The position numbers were made by a program, and so were the translations under genes. A DNA stretch of 64,000 bases from the NCBI RefSeq assembly GCF_000284035.1, contig NC_016887.1:2232001-2296000 (forward strand). The letters run 5' to 3'. This stretch comes from Nocardia cyriacigeorgica GUH-2. GTDB lineage: Bacteria; Actinomycetota; Actinomycetes; Mycobacteriales; Mycobacteriaceae. Of this stretch, positions 31,741-40,685 are shown piece after piece. Each line of letters opens with the position of its first letter. Within the stretch, counting starts at the first letter, position 1. Under the pieces are notes generated by a model. It was not told the origin of the DNA. It saw nothing but the letters and a program-made list of their open reading frames with translations, and ran no database searches.

Positions 31741-32157
31741 TCAGGGTTGGGCTGCCTCGCCGGTGAGCTGGGCGGTGGCCTCGGCCTTGATCTGCTCGAA
31801 CTGCGCACCCATCCGGGCGGCCAGCGCCTGTGCCGCCGACAGCGGCCGCACCATCACCATGAAGTCGTCGATCTTGCCGTCATCGTCGAAGTGCAGGAAA
31901 TCGCAGCCGGTCAGCTTCTTGCCGTCCACACTCGCCTCGAACACGAACGCATGGTCACGCCCGTTCGGATCCGCGATCTCGCGCACATACCGGAAGTCCT
32001 CGAACACCCGGATCACCGCACGCAGAATGGCCGCGGTGATCGCCTTGCCTGGATACGGCCGGAACGCGACCGGGCTGGTGAAGACCACGTTCTCGGCCAG
32101 CAGCGCCTCGATCGCGGCGTCGTCACGGGCTTCCACCGCCGCACGGAACGGATGCAT
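31741..32157 (-). CDS. NTF2-like / SnoaL-fold protein
   Basis: A 138-residue cone-shaped alpha+beta barrel protein. Start ATG 32157 (MHPFRAAVEARDDAAIEALL) is preferred over the longer frame because it begins with the family helix. Family features are LLAENVVFTSPVAFRPYPGK, FRYVREIADPNGRDHAFVFEA and CDFLHFDDDGKIDDFMVMVRPL. Proteins of this form bind small hydrophobic ligands or act as isomerases; no activity can be assigned. It is divergent from the PadR regulator gene with 124 bases between starts. Confidence 0.85.
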   Translation of the reverse strand: MHPFRAAVEARDDAAIEALLAENVVFTSPVAFRPYPGKAITAAILRAVIRVFEDFRYVREIADPNGRDHAFVFEASVDGKKLTGCDFLHFDDDGKIDDFMVMVRPLSAAQALAARMGAQFEQIKAEATAQLTGEAAQP

Positions 32158-32281
32158 GCTCCCGCCTTTCCTAGGCAATTAGTTGAGTATGTAGCTCGAA
32201 CATTAGTGAGCGCTGAAGCGAGTGTCCAGAGGTAGATTGGACAAGAAACTGAATAATCTCGTGGCCTGCTACATTGTGCTG

Positions 32282-32845
32282 GTGGCGCTACGTGACGCGA
32301 TTCTGGCCGCCCTGCTCGACGGCGAGGCCTCCGGCTACGAGCTGGCCAAGAGCTTCGACGCCTCGGTGGCCAACTTCTGGACCTCGACCCCGCAGCAGCT
32401 GTACAAGGAGCTCGAGCGCATGGCCGCCGACGGGCTCATCGAGACCCGCGTGGTCCAGCAGGAGCGCCGCCCCAACAAGCGCCTGCACACCATCACCCCC
32501 GCCGGCCGCGCCGCACTGCGCGAATTCCTCGACACCCCACCCAAACCCACCGCCATCCGCGACGAGATGCTGGTGCAGGTGCAAGGCATGGACACCGCCG
32601 ACGCCCCCGCGGTCCGCGCCTCCATCGCCGAGCGCTTGGACTGGTCGACCGCGAAACTGGCCCGCTACGAACGCCTGCGCCAGCGCCTGCTGGACGGCCG
32701 CAGCGAACAGGCCTACCTCGCCGAAGCCGACCGCATCGGCCCCTACCTGACCCTGCTGCGCGGAATCTCCTTCGAGCAGGAGAACATTCGCTGGGCCGAG
32801 TTCGCGCTCGCCGCGATCGATCGGCGCATCACCACGTCCGCCTGA
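32282..32845 (+). CDS. PadR-family regulator
   Basis: A 187-residue regulator. The frame is open from 32222, but GTG 32282 gives the canonical PadR start VALRDAILAALLDGEASGYELAKSF. The winged helix continues with NFWTSTPQQLYKELERMAADGLI and the wing QQERRPNKRLHTITPAGRAAL. The C-terminal coiled dimerisation helix spans about 105-180. Divergent orientation to the NTF2-like gene suggests it controls that gene and itself. The shared 124-base intergenic region is noticeably AT-rich compared with its surroundings. Confidence 0.88.
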   Translation: MALRDAILAALLDGEASGYELAKSFDASVANFWTSTPQQLYKELERMAADGLIETRVVQQERRPNKRLHTITPAGRAALREFLDTPPKPTAIRDEMLVQVQGMDTADAPAVRASIAERLDWSTAKLARYERLRQRLLDGRSEQAYLAEADRIGPYLTLLRGISFEQENIRWAEFALAAIDRRITTSA

Positions 32846-32924
32846 CCGGCCGAGTTCGTTCGGTTGCCGACGTGCCGGCGAGACCGGCGGTACGGCATCG
32901 AGATATATGGTCCATTAAGGGTAT

Positions 32925-33872
32925 TCACCGCAAGGTGAGTGTCGTCTCGGATTCGATGCGGGTCAGCTTGTGCGGATTGCGGACGAAGTAGAGACCGGTG
33001 ATCCGGTCGTCCTCGACTCGGAACGCCATGACCCCGTCGACCTCGCTGTCCAGCCGGAAAACCAATGCCGGGCTGCCATTGAGGATGATCGGGTCGATGG
33101 TGATCGTGGCCTCGGTCCTGCCGATGCCGCCGAGGATGTAGCGGCACACGTTCTCGGCGCCGGCGACGGGCCGCAGCGCCGCCTGCTTCACGCCGCCGCC
33201 GTCGCTGACCAGCATGACCTCGGGTGCGAGCACGTCCAGCAGCGCCTGCGGTTCGCCGGATTCGAGGGCACGCCGGAACGACTCCAGTGCCGCACGGGTA
33301 TCGCCGGCCGACACCACCGATCGTGGCCGGCGGGCCTGCACGTGTTTGCGGGCGCGGTGGGCGATCTGACGCACGGTGGCAGGGGATTTGTCGACAGCGG
33401 CGGCGATCTCCTCGTACCCGATGTCGAACACCTCACGCAGCACGAACACGGCGCGTTCGGTGGGCGTCAGCGTTTCGAGGACGAGCATCAGCGCCATCGA
33501 CATGCTATCGGCGAGTTCGACGTCAGCGGCCACATCCGGTGTGGTGAGCAGCGGCTCGGGCAGCCAGGGCCCGACATAGGACTCCCTGCGGCGGCTGATG
33601 GTGCGCAGCCGGTTGAGCGACTGCCGCGTCGTGATCCGCACCAGATACGCGCGCGGATCACTCACTTGACCCAAGTCGACGGCGGTCCAGCGCAGCCACG
33701 TCTCCTGAAGCACGTCCTCGGCGTCGACAGCCGAGCCGAGCATCTCGTAGGCGACAGTGAACAGCAGGTTGCGATGAGTGAGGAACGCGTCGGTCGCCGG
33801 GTCGGTGACGTCCCGGCCGCTGTCCCTCGCAGCCGGCTCAGATAGGCGGCCTTTATCTCGCGGAGTGTTCAC
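32925..33872 (-). CDS. ECF41-type sigma factor with C-terminal SnoaL-like domain
   Basis: A 315-residue extracytoplasmic-function sigma factor. Region 2 (about 25-95: LFTVAYEMLGSAVDAEDVLQETWLRW) and region 4 (about 135-190: LTPTERAVFVLREVFDIGYEEIAAAV, with SPATVRQIAHRARKHV) are present. No anti-sigma gene is nearby. Three motifs mark the ECF41 group: WLPEPL in the linker, DGGG in the C-terminal SnoaL-like domain, and NPHKL near the end. In this group the C-terminal domain regulates activity. GTG 33872 has GAGGA upstream; TTG 33878 is the alternative. The upstream oxidoreductase gene is on the same strand, as often found with ECF41. Confidence 0.92.
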   Translation of the reverse strand: MNTPRDKGRLSEPAARDSGRDVTDPATDAFLTHRNLLFTVAYEMLGSAVDAEDVLQETWLRWTAVDLGQVSDPRAYLVRITTRQSLNRLRTISRRRESYVGPWLPEPLLTTPDVAADVELADSMSMALMLVLETLTPTERAVFVLREVFDIGYEEIAAAVDKSPATVRQIAHRARKHVQARRPRSVVSAGDTRAALESFRRALESGEPQALLDVLAPEVMLVSDGGGVKQAALRPVAGAENVCRYILGGIGRTEATITIDPIILNGSPALVFRLDSEVDGVMAFRVEDDRITGLYFVRNPHKLTRIESETTLTLR

Positions 33873-34002
33873 GGGCAATGTCCTCGTCGTCAGTAGCGGT
33901 GACTCTACGCATCCGGTGACGGCTCGCTCGCAGCCGAACCGGCCGTCACCGGATGCCTGGTCCGGGCAGCGAATTCCGGGGCAGCCAGCGTCTGCCGTTC
34001 GG

Positions 34003-35082
34003 TCAGGGAGTCAGGATGACCTTGCCGACGATCTCGCCACCCACGGCGCGGACGTCGACGGTGTCCGCCTCGGCCCGTAGCCGCGCGGCCACTGTGAATC
34101 CCAGCTCACGGCCCTCGGCCTGAGCCGCCAGCTCGGCGACTTGGGCGATCCGTTGCGCGGCGCGGGCATGAACGATGGGCAGTTCGGACAGCGAAAGTCG
34201 TTCGGTGACTGCGATCTTCAGCTCTCCGGCGTCGACGCGGGCAGCCAGCTCGGTGAGTTGCGCGGCATCGGCGTAGGCGAAGGGCCGCAATGCCCGGATC
34301 CCGCGGCCGACGTCCTGCGTGAGGGGAGTGGTCGTGCTGACAAAGGCCCCACCGTCGGCGACCAGGTCCGCCAGCGCCATGTTTTCCTCTGGGCTGCTGG
34401 GCGCGAGGTTCAGCACCACGTCGAACCGTTCTTCGTCGACTGCCCGCACCACGGGTGTGCGGGTGTAGTCGATGATCCGTTGCGCGCCGTAGGAGCGGGT
34501 GCGGTCACGGCTGCGCGGACCGGCGGTCGCGGTGACGATCGCACCGGCGTGCACGGCGAGCTGCACGGCGTACCCGCCCACCGCACTGCCCGCACCATTG
34601 ATCAGCACACTCTGTCCCGGTCGCAGATCGGCGTGTTCGAACAACGACTGCCACGCCGTGAGCCCGACCAGAGGCAGGGCCGCGGCGTCGGCGAGGTCGA
34701 CGATGCGGGGAGCGGGAGCCAGTATCCCGGCGGGCGCGGCGACGTACTCGGCGGCCGCACCGGGTGCGGTCACCGGCAACACCGCGATCACCGCGTCTCC
34801 GGCATTCCAGCCGCTCACCCCCTCGCCGACCTCGCAGATGACACCGGCCAGGTCGACGTTCGGAATATGCGGGAAGGTCACCGGCGCGACGTCGTGCCGG
34901 AAACCCGCGCGCAGCCCGGCGTCCGCGTCGTTGTACGAGGTGCCGGCCACCCGCACCACCACCTGACCCGCCTGCGCGACCGGGCGATCCGCCTCCTCGT
35001 AGACCAGCACCTCACTACCGCCGTAGGCGTGGTACCGCACTGCCTTCATCGATGCTCCGCGTGCCTTATCCGCTTCGGTCAT
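34003..35082 (-). CDS. Zinc-type alcohol dehydrogenase / quinone oxidoreductase-like MDR protein
   Basis: A 359-residue medium-chain dehydrogenase/reductase. ATG 35082 has an AAGGAG site; the open frame runs 42 bases further. The N-terminal GroES-like domain reads MKAVRYHAYGGSEVL, GTSYNDADAGLRAG and NVDLAGVICEVGEGV. The Rossmann domain has LINGAGSAVGGYAVQLA for NADP(H). Zinc-binding cysteines are absent, so it is a quinone-oxidoreductase-like, zinc-free member. It lies just upstream of the ECF41 sigma gene on the same strand and divergent from a DoxX gene, matching the oxidoreductase neighbours typical of ECF41 loci. Confidence 0.9.
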   Translation of the reverse strand: MTEADKARGASMKAVRYHAYGGSEVLVYEEADRPVAQAGQVVVRVAGTSYNDADAGLRAGFRHDVAPVTFPHIPNVDLAGVICEVGEGVSGWNAGDAVIAVLPVTAPGAAAEYVAAPAGILAPAPRIVDLADAAALPLVGLTAWQSLFEHADLRPGQSVLINGAGSAVGGYAVQLAVHAGAIVTATAGPRSRDRTRSYGAQRIIDYTRTPVVRAVDEERFDVVLNLAPSSPEENMALADLVADGGAFVSTTTPLTQDVGRGIRALRPFAYADAAQLTELAARVDAGELKIAVTERLSLSELPIVHARAAQRIAQVAELAAQAEGRELGFTVAARLRAEADTVDVRAVGGEIVGKVILTP

Positions 35083-35278
35083 CGGGGTTCTCCTTCGGTT
35101 CACCGGATTCGGCACACGAGACACCGCCCGTTCCTCTGTTGTGACAGCGGGTGAGGCAGATCACTGGCCGAGCGCCATGGCGAAGCGGGCGGTGGCGCAC
35201 GTCACGTCGATGCGGCTGTCACGCGGCTGGGGCCTGCGGTGTCTGATGCCCGACCGCACGCACTAGAAGGAGAACTCC

Positions 35279-35671
35279 ATGAACCTCGCCCTCTGGATCA
35301 TCACCGGGCTGCTTGCCGCACTAGCCCTGTTCGGCGGTGCCACCAAGGCGTTCATGCCCAAGGACAAGCTCGACGAACTCGGCCGGAAATCCGGTGGCGG
35401 CTGGACCGAACACGCGAGCGCAGGCTTCGTCCGAACCCTCGGCGGCCTCGAGATCCTGGCCGCGGCAGGCCTGATCCTGCCCGCGACGCTCGACATCGCA
35501 CCGGTCATGGTGCCGATCACCGCCGTCTGCTGGGTCCTGTTGATGATCGGCGCGATGATCACCCACGCGCGCTACGCCCAGTACAAATACGTCGCGCTCA
35601 ACGCCGTCTACCTCGCCGCGGCCGCCTTCGTGGCCTGGGGCCGCTTCGGGCCGGAGTCGTTCATCGGCTGA
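35279..35671 (+). CDS. DoxX-family small membrane protein
   Basis: A 130-residue four-helix membrane protein with an AAGGAGAAC site before ATG. Helices lie at about 3-23, 54-72, 74-96 and 103-121. The family features are LFGGATKAFMPKDKL and FVRTLGGLEILAAAGLILP. DoxX-like proteins associate with membrane redox enzymes. Here the gene is divergent from the MDR oxidoreductase and close to the ECF41 sigma factor, a frequent combination in this sigma-factor group, so it is a candidate regulon member. Confidence 0.87.
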   Translation: MNLALWIITGLLAALALFGGATKAFMPKDKLDELGRKSGGGWTEHASAGFVRTLGGLEILAAAGLILPATLDIAPVMVPITAVCWVLLMIGAMITHARYAQYKYVALNAVYLAAAAFVAWGRFGPESFIG

Positions 35672-35827
35672 TCCGGGCCGGCTGCCGCATGGACCGGTCG
35701 ACGCGCTCGTCGATTCTGCGACAATCGAGTTCGGAGCAGCGATGACCGAGCATCCGGTGCAACGGCGGTGAGCTGTGCGGGGGCCGGAGTCCGTTCGTCG
35801 ACGCGGGCGATCGGCCGGTGTAGTGAA

Positions 35828-37090
35828 ATGAGCACGATGAATACCACCATTGCCGGCCCGCACCCCGACCGCGACCGCGTGCAACGCCGCGTCCTCGCCG
35901 TCCTGGTCGCCGCCCAGATCCTGTCGGGGGCGGGTTTGGCCGCCGGTATCACGGTGCGGGCGCTGCTTGCCCAGGACATGCTCGGCTCGACCGGGTGGGC
36001 CGGGCTGCCCAGCGCGCTGTTCACGGTCGGTTCGGCGGCGGCCGCGGCCGGCGTCGGGCGGATCTCGCAACGATCGGGTCGCCGGGCGGGTTTGACGGTG
36101 GGTTATCTCGTCGGTGCGGTCGGCAGCTTCGGCGTCGTCCTGGCCGCGGTCGCCGGCAATGTGGCGCTGCTGTTCACGGCGTTCCTGGTCTACGGCGCGG
36201 GCACCGCGACCAGTCTGCAAGCCCGCTACGCCGGTGCCGACCTGGCGCGGTCGGCGCACCGAGCGCGCGCGATCAGCACCGTCCTCGTCGCGACCACGGT
36301 CGGCGCCGTCGCGGGCCCGAACCTGGTCACGGTGATGTCGAATCTCGCCGAGGGCTGGGGAATCCCGCCGCTGTCCGGGCCTTTCGTCCTTTCCGGCCTG
36401 GCCTACGCGCTCGCCGGGATCGTGCTGTGGGCGCTGTTGCGGCCGGACCCACTGCAACTGGCGCGCGCGAATGCCCCCGCCGAGGATCCCACCACCGCGG
36501 CAACGGGCATCATCGAGCCGCGACGCACCCCGGCGCCGGTCGTGCTCGGTGCGACGATCATGGTGCTGACCCAGCTGGTGATGGTCGCCATCATGACCAT
36601 GACCCCGATTCACATGCAGCACCACGGCCACAGCGTGGGCGCGGCCGGATTCGTCATCGCCATCCATGTCGCGGGCATGTACCTGCCGTCGCTGCTGTCG
36701 GGAGTGCTGGTCGACCGATTCGGAGCCGGTCGTATCGCGGTGGCCGCGGCACTCACCCTGGTGGCCGCCGGCGTCGCCGCAGCCCTGGCCCCGCCATCAT
36801 CGATGGCCGCTCTGGCGGTCGCGCTCGGGCTGCTCGGTCTGGGCTGGAACCTGGGCCTGGTCGCCGGCACCACCATGCTCACCGACGCCGTCCCCCTCGC
36901 CACCCGCGCCCGCACCCAGGGCGCCGTCGACCTGTGCATCGCCCTAGCCGGCGCGGGCGGCGGCCTCGGCTCCGGACTGATCGTCGCCACCACCGACTAC
37001 CCCGGCCTCGCCCTCATCGGCGCGGTCCTCTCACTGGCCATCGTCCCGGCCCTGGCCATCACCGCCCGCCGGCATGCTCGCAGTGGTTGA
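35828..37090 (+). CDS. Major facilitator superfamily exporter
   Basis: A 420-residue transporter with about twelve hydrophobic helices. ATG 35828 (MSTMNTTIAGPHPDRDRVQRR) is chosen because the 60 bases of open frame before it encode no helix. An MFS loop 2-3 motif appears in degenerate form as GRISQRSGRRAGLTVGYLVG, and the corresponding second-half repeat as GVLVDRFGAGRIAVAAALTL. Substrate is unknown; drug/proton antiport is the usual guess for this type. It stands alone, with the next gene convergent. Confidence 0.87.
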   Translation: MSTMNTTIAGPHPDRDRVQRRVLAVLVAAQILSGAGLAAGITVRALLAQDMLGSTGWAGLPSALFTVGSAAAAAGVGRISQRSGRRAGLTVGYLVGAVGSFGVVLAAVAGNVALLFTAFLVYGAGTATSLQARYAGADLARSAHRARAISTVLVATTVGAVAGPNLVTVMSNLAEGWGIPPLSGPFVLSGLAYALAGIVLWALLRPDPLQLARANAPAEDPTTAATGIIEPRRTPAPVVLGATIMVLTQLVMVAIMTMTPIHMQHHGHSVGAAGFVIAIHVAGMYLPSLLSGVLVDRFGAGRIAVAAALTLVAAGVAAALAPPSSMAALAVALGLLGLGWNLGLVAGTTMLTDAVPLATRARTQGAVDLCIALAGAGGGLGSGLIVATTDYPGLALIGAVLSLAIVPALAITARRHARSG

Positions 37091-37176
37091 CCCGGAACGC
37101 CCGAGTTTCGGGCTGCTCGAGAGGACTGTTTTGGCGAATACGTAATCGTATGTCGGTCAAGAACTTTCACGCACCC

Positions 37177-37770
37177 TCACCTGGCGCCGACGATGCGTAA
37201 TGCCATGTCGGCGTAGGCGCTTCCGATGTCCTCCGGTGACCAGTCGCCGGATTCGCGATACCAGCGGGCGATGTCGATGCCGAGTGACAGGAGGGCGACG
37301 GCGGCGATTCGGGGGTCGGGGGTGTGGAAGACGCCTGCTGCGACGCCGCGTTCGACCAGGTCCCGGATGGCTTGATCGATGCGGTGGCGGATGTCGAGGA
37401 TTTCGGTGAGGTGTTCGGGGCTGAGTGACTTCAGCTCGTAGTTGACGATCCGCGCGTTGGTGTGCCCGCGGGCGTGGTACACGGCGAAATCGTGGATCAC
37501 GTTGCGCAGTGCTGTGATCGGATCGCTGGACGAGGCGGCGGCTTTGTGGATCAGTTCGAGTGTCGCGTCGTGTCCCGATCGTGAGATCAGGTAGAGCAGT
37601 TCCTCTTTGGACCGGTGGTGGACGTAGACCGCGGCCGGGCTCATTCCCGCGGCGGCGGCGATGTCGCGCGTCGTCGTCGCGTTGAAGCCCTTGTCGGCGA
37701 ATGCGGCGGCGGCGGCTTCCAGCAGCCGTGCGCGGGTCGCGTCGCCACGGGGTTCGGTCGTCTCGGTCAT
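37177..37770 (-). CDS. TetR-family regulator of the adjacent thiolase-SDR-MaoC operon
   Basis: A 197-residue regulator beginning at ATG 37770 (MTETTEPRGDATRARLLEAAAAAF). The helix-turn-helix is TTTRDIAAAAGMSPAAVYVHHRSKEELL. The C-terminal domain (YHARGHTNARIVNYELKSLSPEH, then IRDLVERGVAAGVF) resembles TetR proteins that sense acyl-CoA esters in actinobacteria, such as the KstR2 type. It is divergent from the thiolase operon, and a palindrome lies between the two genes, so it probably represses that operon. Confidence 0.9.
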   Translation of the reverse strand: MTETTEPRGDATRARLLEAAAAAFADKGFNATTTRDIAAAAGMSPAAVYVHHRSKEELLYLISRSGHDATLELIHKAAASSSDPITALRNVIHDFAVYHARGHTNARIVNYELKSLSPEHLTEILDIRHRIDQAIRDLVERGVAAGVFHTPDPRIAAVALLSLGIDIARWYRESGDWSPEDIGSAYADMALRIVGAR

Positions 37771-37890
37771 GGGATCGCCATTATCTCGCCTCGGCGCAGG
37801 CACCTGCTCGCGGGTGCTGTGATGTGGCTAACAGGTCACCGGGCCTGCGCGGCTATTGACGGCACTCGAGGTGCTCCTGCACGATGCAAC

Positions 37891-37906
37891 CTAAGCAAGC
37901 GCTTAG
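37891..37906. promoter_or_regulatory. Palindromic operator for the divergent TetR regulator
   Basis: CTAAGCAAGCGCTTAG at 37891-37906 has 6-base inverted arms (CTAAGC and GCTTAG) around AAGC. It also contains the perfect palindrome AAGCGCTT. It lies 18 bases upstream of the thiolase ATG, overlapping the expected promoter and leader, and just before the ribosome binding site TTGAGGAGA. Its form resembles operators of acyl-CoA-sensing TetR repressors in mycobacteria and rhodococci. Confidence 0.7.
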
Positions 37907-37924
37907 TTACCTTGAGGAGATCCG

Positions 37925-39145
37925 ATGCCGGAAGCCGTGATTGTCGCCGCTGCCCGATCCCCGATCGGCCGCGCCGGTAAGGGGTCGCTGAAGGACATGC
38001 GACCCGACGACCTGACCGTCCAGATGGTGCGTGCCGCATTGGCGCAGGTGCCGGCTCTCGACCCGGCCCAGGTCGAAGATCTCGTTCTCGGCTGCGGGCA
38101 GCCCGCCGGTGAGTCGGGGTTCAATATGGCGCGGGTGGTCGCGGTGCAGGCCGGCCTCGACACGGTCCCCGGGACCACCGTCAATCGCTACTGTTCGTCC
38201 AGCTTGCAGTCCACGCGGATGGCGCTGCACGCGATCAAGGCGGGCGAAGGCGATGTGTTCATCTCGGCCGGTGTCGAGACGGTGAGCCGCTTTGCCAAGG
38301 GCAGTGCCGACGGTATGCCCGGCACCGAGAACCCGATTTTCGCCGACGCGGTGGCCCGCACGGCCGAGCGTGCGAGCGGTGGCGCGGCCCCGTGGGCGGA
38401 CCCGCGCAGCAACGGTGCGGTGCCGGATGTGTATATCGCCATGGGTCAGACCGCGGAGAACGTCGCCCAGCTCACCGGGATCAGCCGCGCCGAGCAGGAC
38501 GCGTTCGGTGTCCGCTCGCAGAATCTGGCCGAGAAGGCGATCGCCGACGGCTTCTGGGCCACCGACATCACCCCGGTGACATTGCCCGACGGCACCGTTG
38601 TCAGCGCCGACGACGGCCCGCGCGCCGGTGTCACCCTGGAGGCGGTGAGTCAGTTGAAGCCGGTGTTCCGGCCCGACGGCACCGTCACTGCGGGTAACTG
38701 CTGCGCCCTCAACGACGGCGCGGCGGCCCTGGTGATCATGTCCGACACCAAGGCCAAGGAACTCGGCCTGACTCCGCTCGCGCGCATCGTCAGCACCGGC
38801 GTCTCCGGGCTGTCCCCGGAGATCATGGGTCTCGGTCCGATCGAGGCGTCCAAGCAGGCGCTGCGCCGCGCCGGCCTCACCATCGGCGACATCGACCTGG
38901 TCGAGATCAACGAGGCCTTCGCGGTGCAGGTCATCGGCTCGGCCCGGGAACTCGGCATCCCCGAGGACAAGCTCAACGTCAACGGTGGCGCGATCGCGGT
39001 GGGCCACCCGTTCGGCATGACTGGCGCCCGGATCACCTCCACGCTGATCAACTCGCTGCGCTACCACGACAAGCAGTTCGGTTTGGAGACCATGTGCGTG
39101 GGCGGCGGCCAGGGTATGGCCATGGTGCTGGAGCGTCTGTCGTGA
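37925..39145 (+). CDS. Acetyl-CoA acetyltransferase (thiolase)
   Basis: A 406-residue thiolase. The nucleophile is Cys90 in NRYCSSSLQS. The other active-site parts are VEINEAFAVQ, the His in NGGAIAVGHPFGMTGAR and the Cys in CVGGGQGMAM near the C-terminus. A GAGGAG site precedes the ATG. It is the first gene of a four-gene operon with two short-chain dehydrogenases and a MaoC hydratase, which together could carry out the last beta-oxidation steps, or the reverse, on an unknown acyl-CoA. The stop overlaps the next GTG start by four bases. Confidence 0.95.
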   Translation: MPEAVIVAAARSPIGRAGKGSLKDMRPDDLTVQMVRAALAQVPALDPAQVEDLVLGCGQPAGESGFNMARVVAVQAGLDTVPGTTVNRYCSSSLQSTRMALHAIKAGEGDVFISAGVETVSRFAKGSADGMPGTENPIFADAVARTAERASGGAAPWADPRSNGAVPDVYIAMGQTAENVAQLTGISRAEQDAFGVRSQNLAEKAIADGFWATDITPVTLPDGTVVSADDGPRAGVTLEAVSQLKPVFRPDGTVTAGNCCALNDGAAALVIMSDTKAKELGLTPLARIVSTGVSGLSPEIMGLGPIEASKQALRRAGLTIGDIDLVEINEAFAVQVIGSARELGIPEDKLNVNGGAIAVGHPFGMTGARITSTLINSLRYHDKQFGLETMCVGGGQGMAMVLERLS

Positions 39146-39897
39146 CCGGCCGATTCGCGGGCAAGACCGCGATCGTCACCGGCGCGAGCCGCGGTATCGG
39201 ACTGGGTATCGCGCAACGGCTGGTGGACGACGGCGCGAAGGTCGTCATCACCGCCCGCAAACAAGACGCCCTCGACGCGGCGGTCGAGCAGCTGGGCGGG
39301 TCCGAGCACGCGCTCGGCGTGGCCGGGCGCGCCGACGATGCCGCGCACCAGGAAGACACCGTCGCCCGCGCCATCGCGACCTTCGGCAGCGCCGATCTAC
39401 TGGTCAACAACACCGGCATCAATCCGGTGTACGGCCCGATGATCGACATGGATATGGCGGCCGCCCGCAAGATCATCGAGGTCAACTGCCTGGCCGCGTT
39501 GTCGTGGACCCAGCAGGTGCACAAGGCGTGGATGGGCGAGCACGGTGGCGCGGTGGTCAATGTGTCCTCGGTGGCCGGGATCCGGCCCGCGCCCGGAATC
39601 GGCTTCTACGGCGCGAGCAAGGCGATGCTGACCTACATCACCCAGGAGCTGGCGGTGGAGCTCGGTCCGCGGCTGCGGATCAACGCGGTCGCCCCGGCCG
39701 TGGTGAAGACGAAGTTCGCCACCGCACTGTACGAGGGCCGGGAACACGAACTCGCCGAGACCTACCCGCTCAAGCGACTCGGTGTGCCCGAGGACATCGC
39801 GGGCGCGGTGGCGTTCCTGCTCTCCGATGATGCTGCCTGGGTCACCGGTCAGCTTTTGATCCTCGACGGCGGCGTCATGCTGACCGGCGGCGTCTGA
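39142..39897 (+). CDS. Short-chain dehydrogenase/reductase
   Basis: A 251-residue Rossmann enzyme. The start is GTG 39142, overlapping the thiolase stop; the frame is open further upstream. Cofactor site TGASRGIGLGIA, NNTGI motif, catalytic Ser in VNVSSVAG and the YxxxK in GFYGASKAMLTY are all present. C-terminal WVTGQLLILDGG is typical of the classical SDR subfamily. Basic residues after the glycine motif (ITARKQDALD) suggest NADP(H). Substrate is unknown; the operon suggests a 3-hydroxyacyl-CoA or a related alcohol. Confidence 0.92.
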   Translation: MTGRFAGKTAIVTGASRGIGLGIAQRLVDDGAKVVITARKQDALDAAVEQLGGSEHALGVAGRADDAAHQEDTVARAIATFGSADLLVNNTGINPVYGPMIDMDMAAARKIIEVNCLAALSWTQQVHKAWMGEHGGAVVNVSSVAGIRPAPGIGFYGASKAMLTYITQELAVELGPRLRINAVAPAVVKTKFATALYEGREHELAETYPLKRLGVPEDIAGAVAFLLSDDAAWVTGQLLILDGGVMLTGGV

Positions 39898-39926
39898 CAA
39901 CAACTTTCGATTCCAGGAGAATTCTC

Positions 39927-40685
39927 ATGAGCACCCTGACCAAGACCGCGATCGTCACCGGCGCCGCCCGTGGCATCGGCGCCGGCGTGGCTCGCCGGCT
40001 CGCCGCGGACGGTATGGCCGTGGCCGTGATCGACCTCGACGAGGTCGCCTGCAAGCCTGTCGTCGAACAGATCGAGTCCGCGGGCGGCCGCGCGATCGCC
40101 GTCGGCGCGGACGTATCGGACGAAGCCGCCGTCCTCGCTGCCGTCGAGCGGGTCACCGCTGAGCTGGGCGCACCGACCGTTCTCGTCAACAACGCCGGCA
40201 TCATCCGCGACAACATGCTGTTCAAGATGACCACCGACGACTGGGACGCGGTGATGAACGTGCACCTGCGCGGGTCGTTCCTGATGACCCGCGGGGTCCA
40301 GAAATACATGGTGGAAGCCGGATTCGGGCGCATCGTCAACCTGTCGAGCACCTCGGCCCTCGGCAATCGCGGCCAGGCCAACTACGCGGCAGCCAAAGCC
40401 GGGCTGCAGGGCTTCACCAAGACCCTGGCGTTCGAACTCGGGAAATTCGGGGTCACCGCCAATGCCGTTGCGCCCGGCTTCATCGAGACCGAGATGACCG
40501 CCGCCACCGCCGCGCGAGTCGGCATTCCGTTCGAGGATTTCAAAGCCGGTGCGGCCAAGGAGATCCCCGTCGCGCGCACCGGTGTGCCCGACGATATCGC
40601 CCATGCCGTGTCGTTCTTCGTCAGCGAAGGCGCCGGCTTCGTCTCCGGCCAGGTACTCTACGTCGCAGGAGGGCCGACGGTATGA
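39927..40685 (+). CDS. FabG-like 3-oxoacyl reductase (SDR)
   Basis: A 252-residue classical SDR with an AGGAGAA site. It shows TGAARGIGAGVARRL, an acidic VIDLDEVA after the second strand that suggests NAD(H), NNAGIIRDNMLFKM, catalytic Ser in VNLSSTSAL, and YxxxK in NYAAAKAGLQGF. The sequence pattern is that of FabG/3-hydroxyacyl-CoA dehydrogenases. It is coupled to the MaoC gene by an ATGA overlap, so reduction or oxidation at C3 and hydration of the enoyl bond are likely consecutive steps. Confidence 0.93.
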   Translation: MSTLTKTAIVTGAARGIGAGVARRLAADGMAVAVIDLDEVACKPVVEQIESAGGRAIAVGADVSDEAAVLAAVERVTAELGAPTVLVNNAGIIRDNMLFKMTTDDWDAVMNVHLRGSFLMTRGVQKYMVEAGFGRIVNLSSTSALGNRGQANYAAAKAGLQGFTKTLAFELGKFGVTANAVAPGFIETEMTAATAARVGIPFEDFKAGAAKEIPVARTGVPDDIAHAVSFFVSEGAGFVSGQVLYVAGGPTV

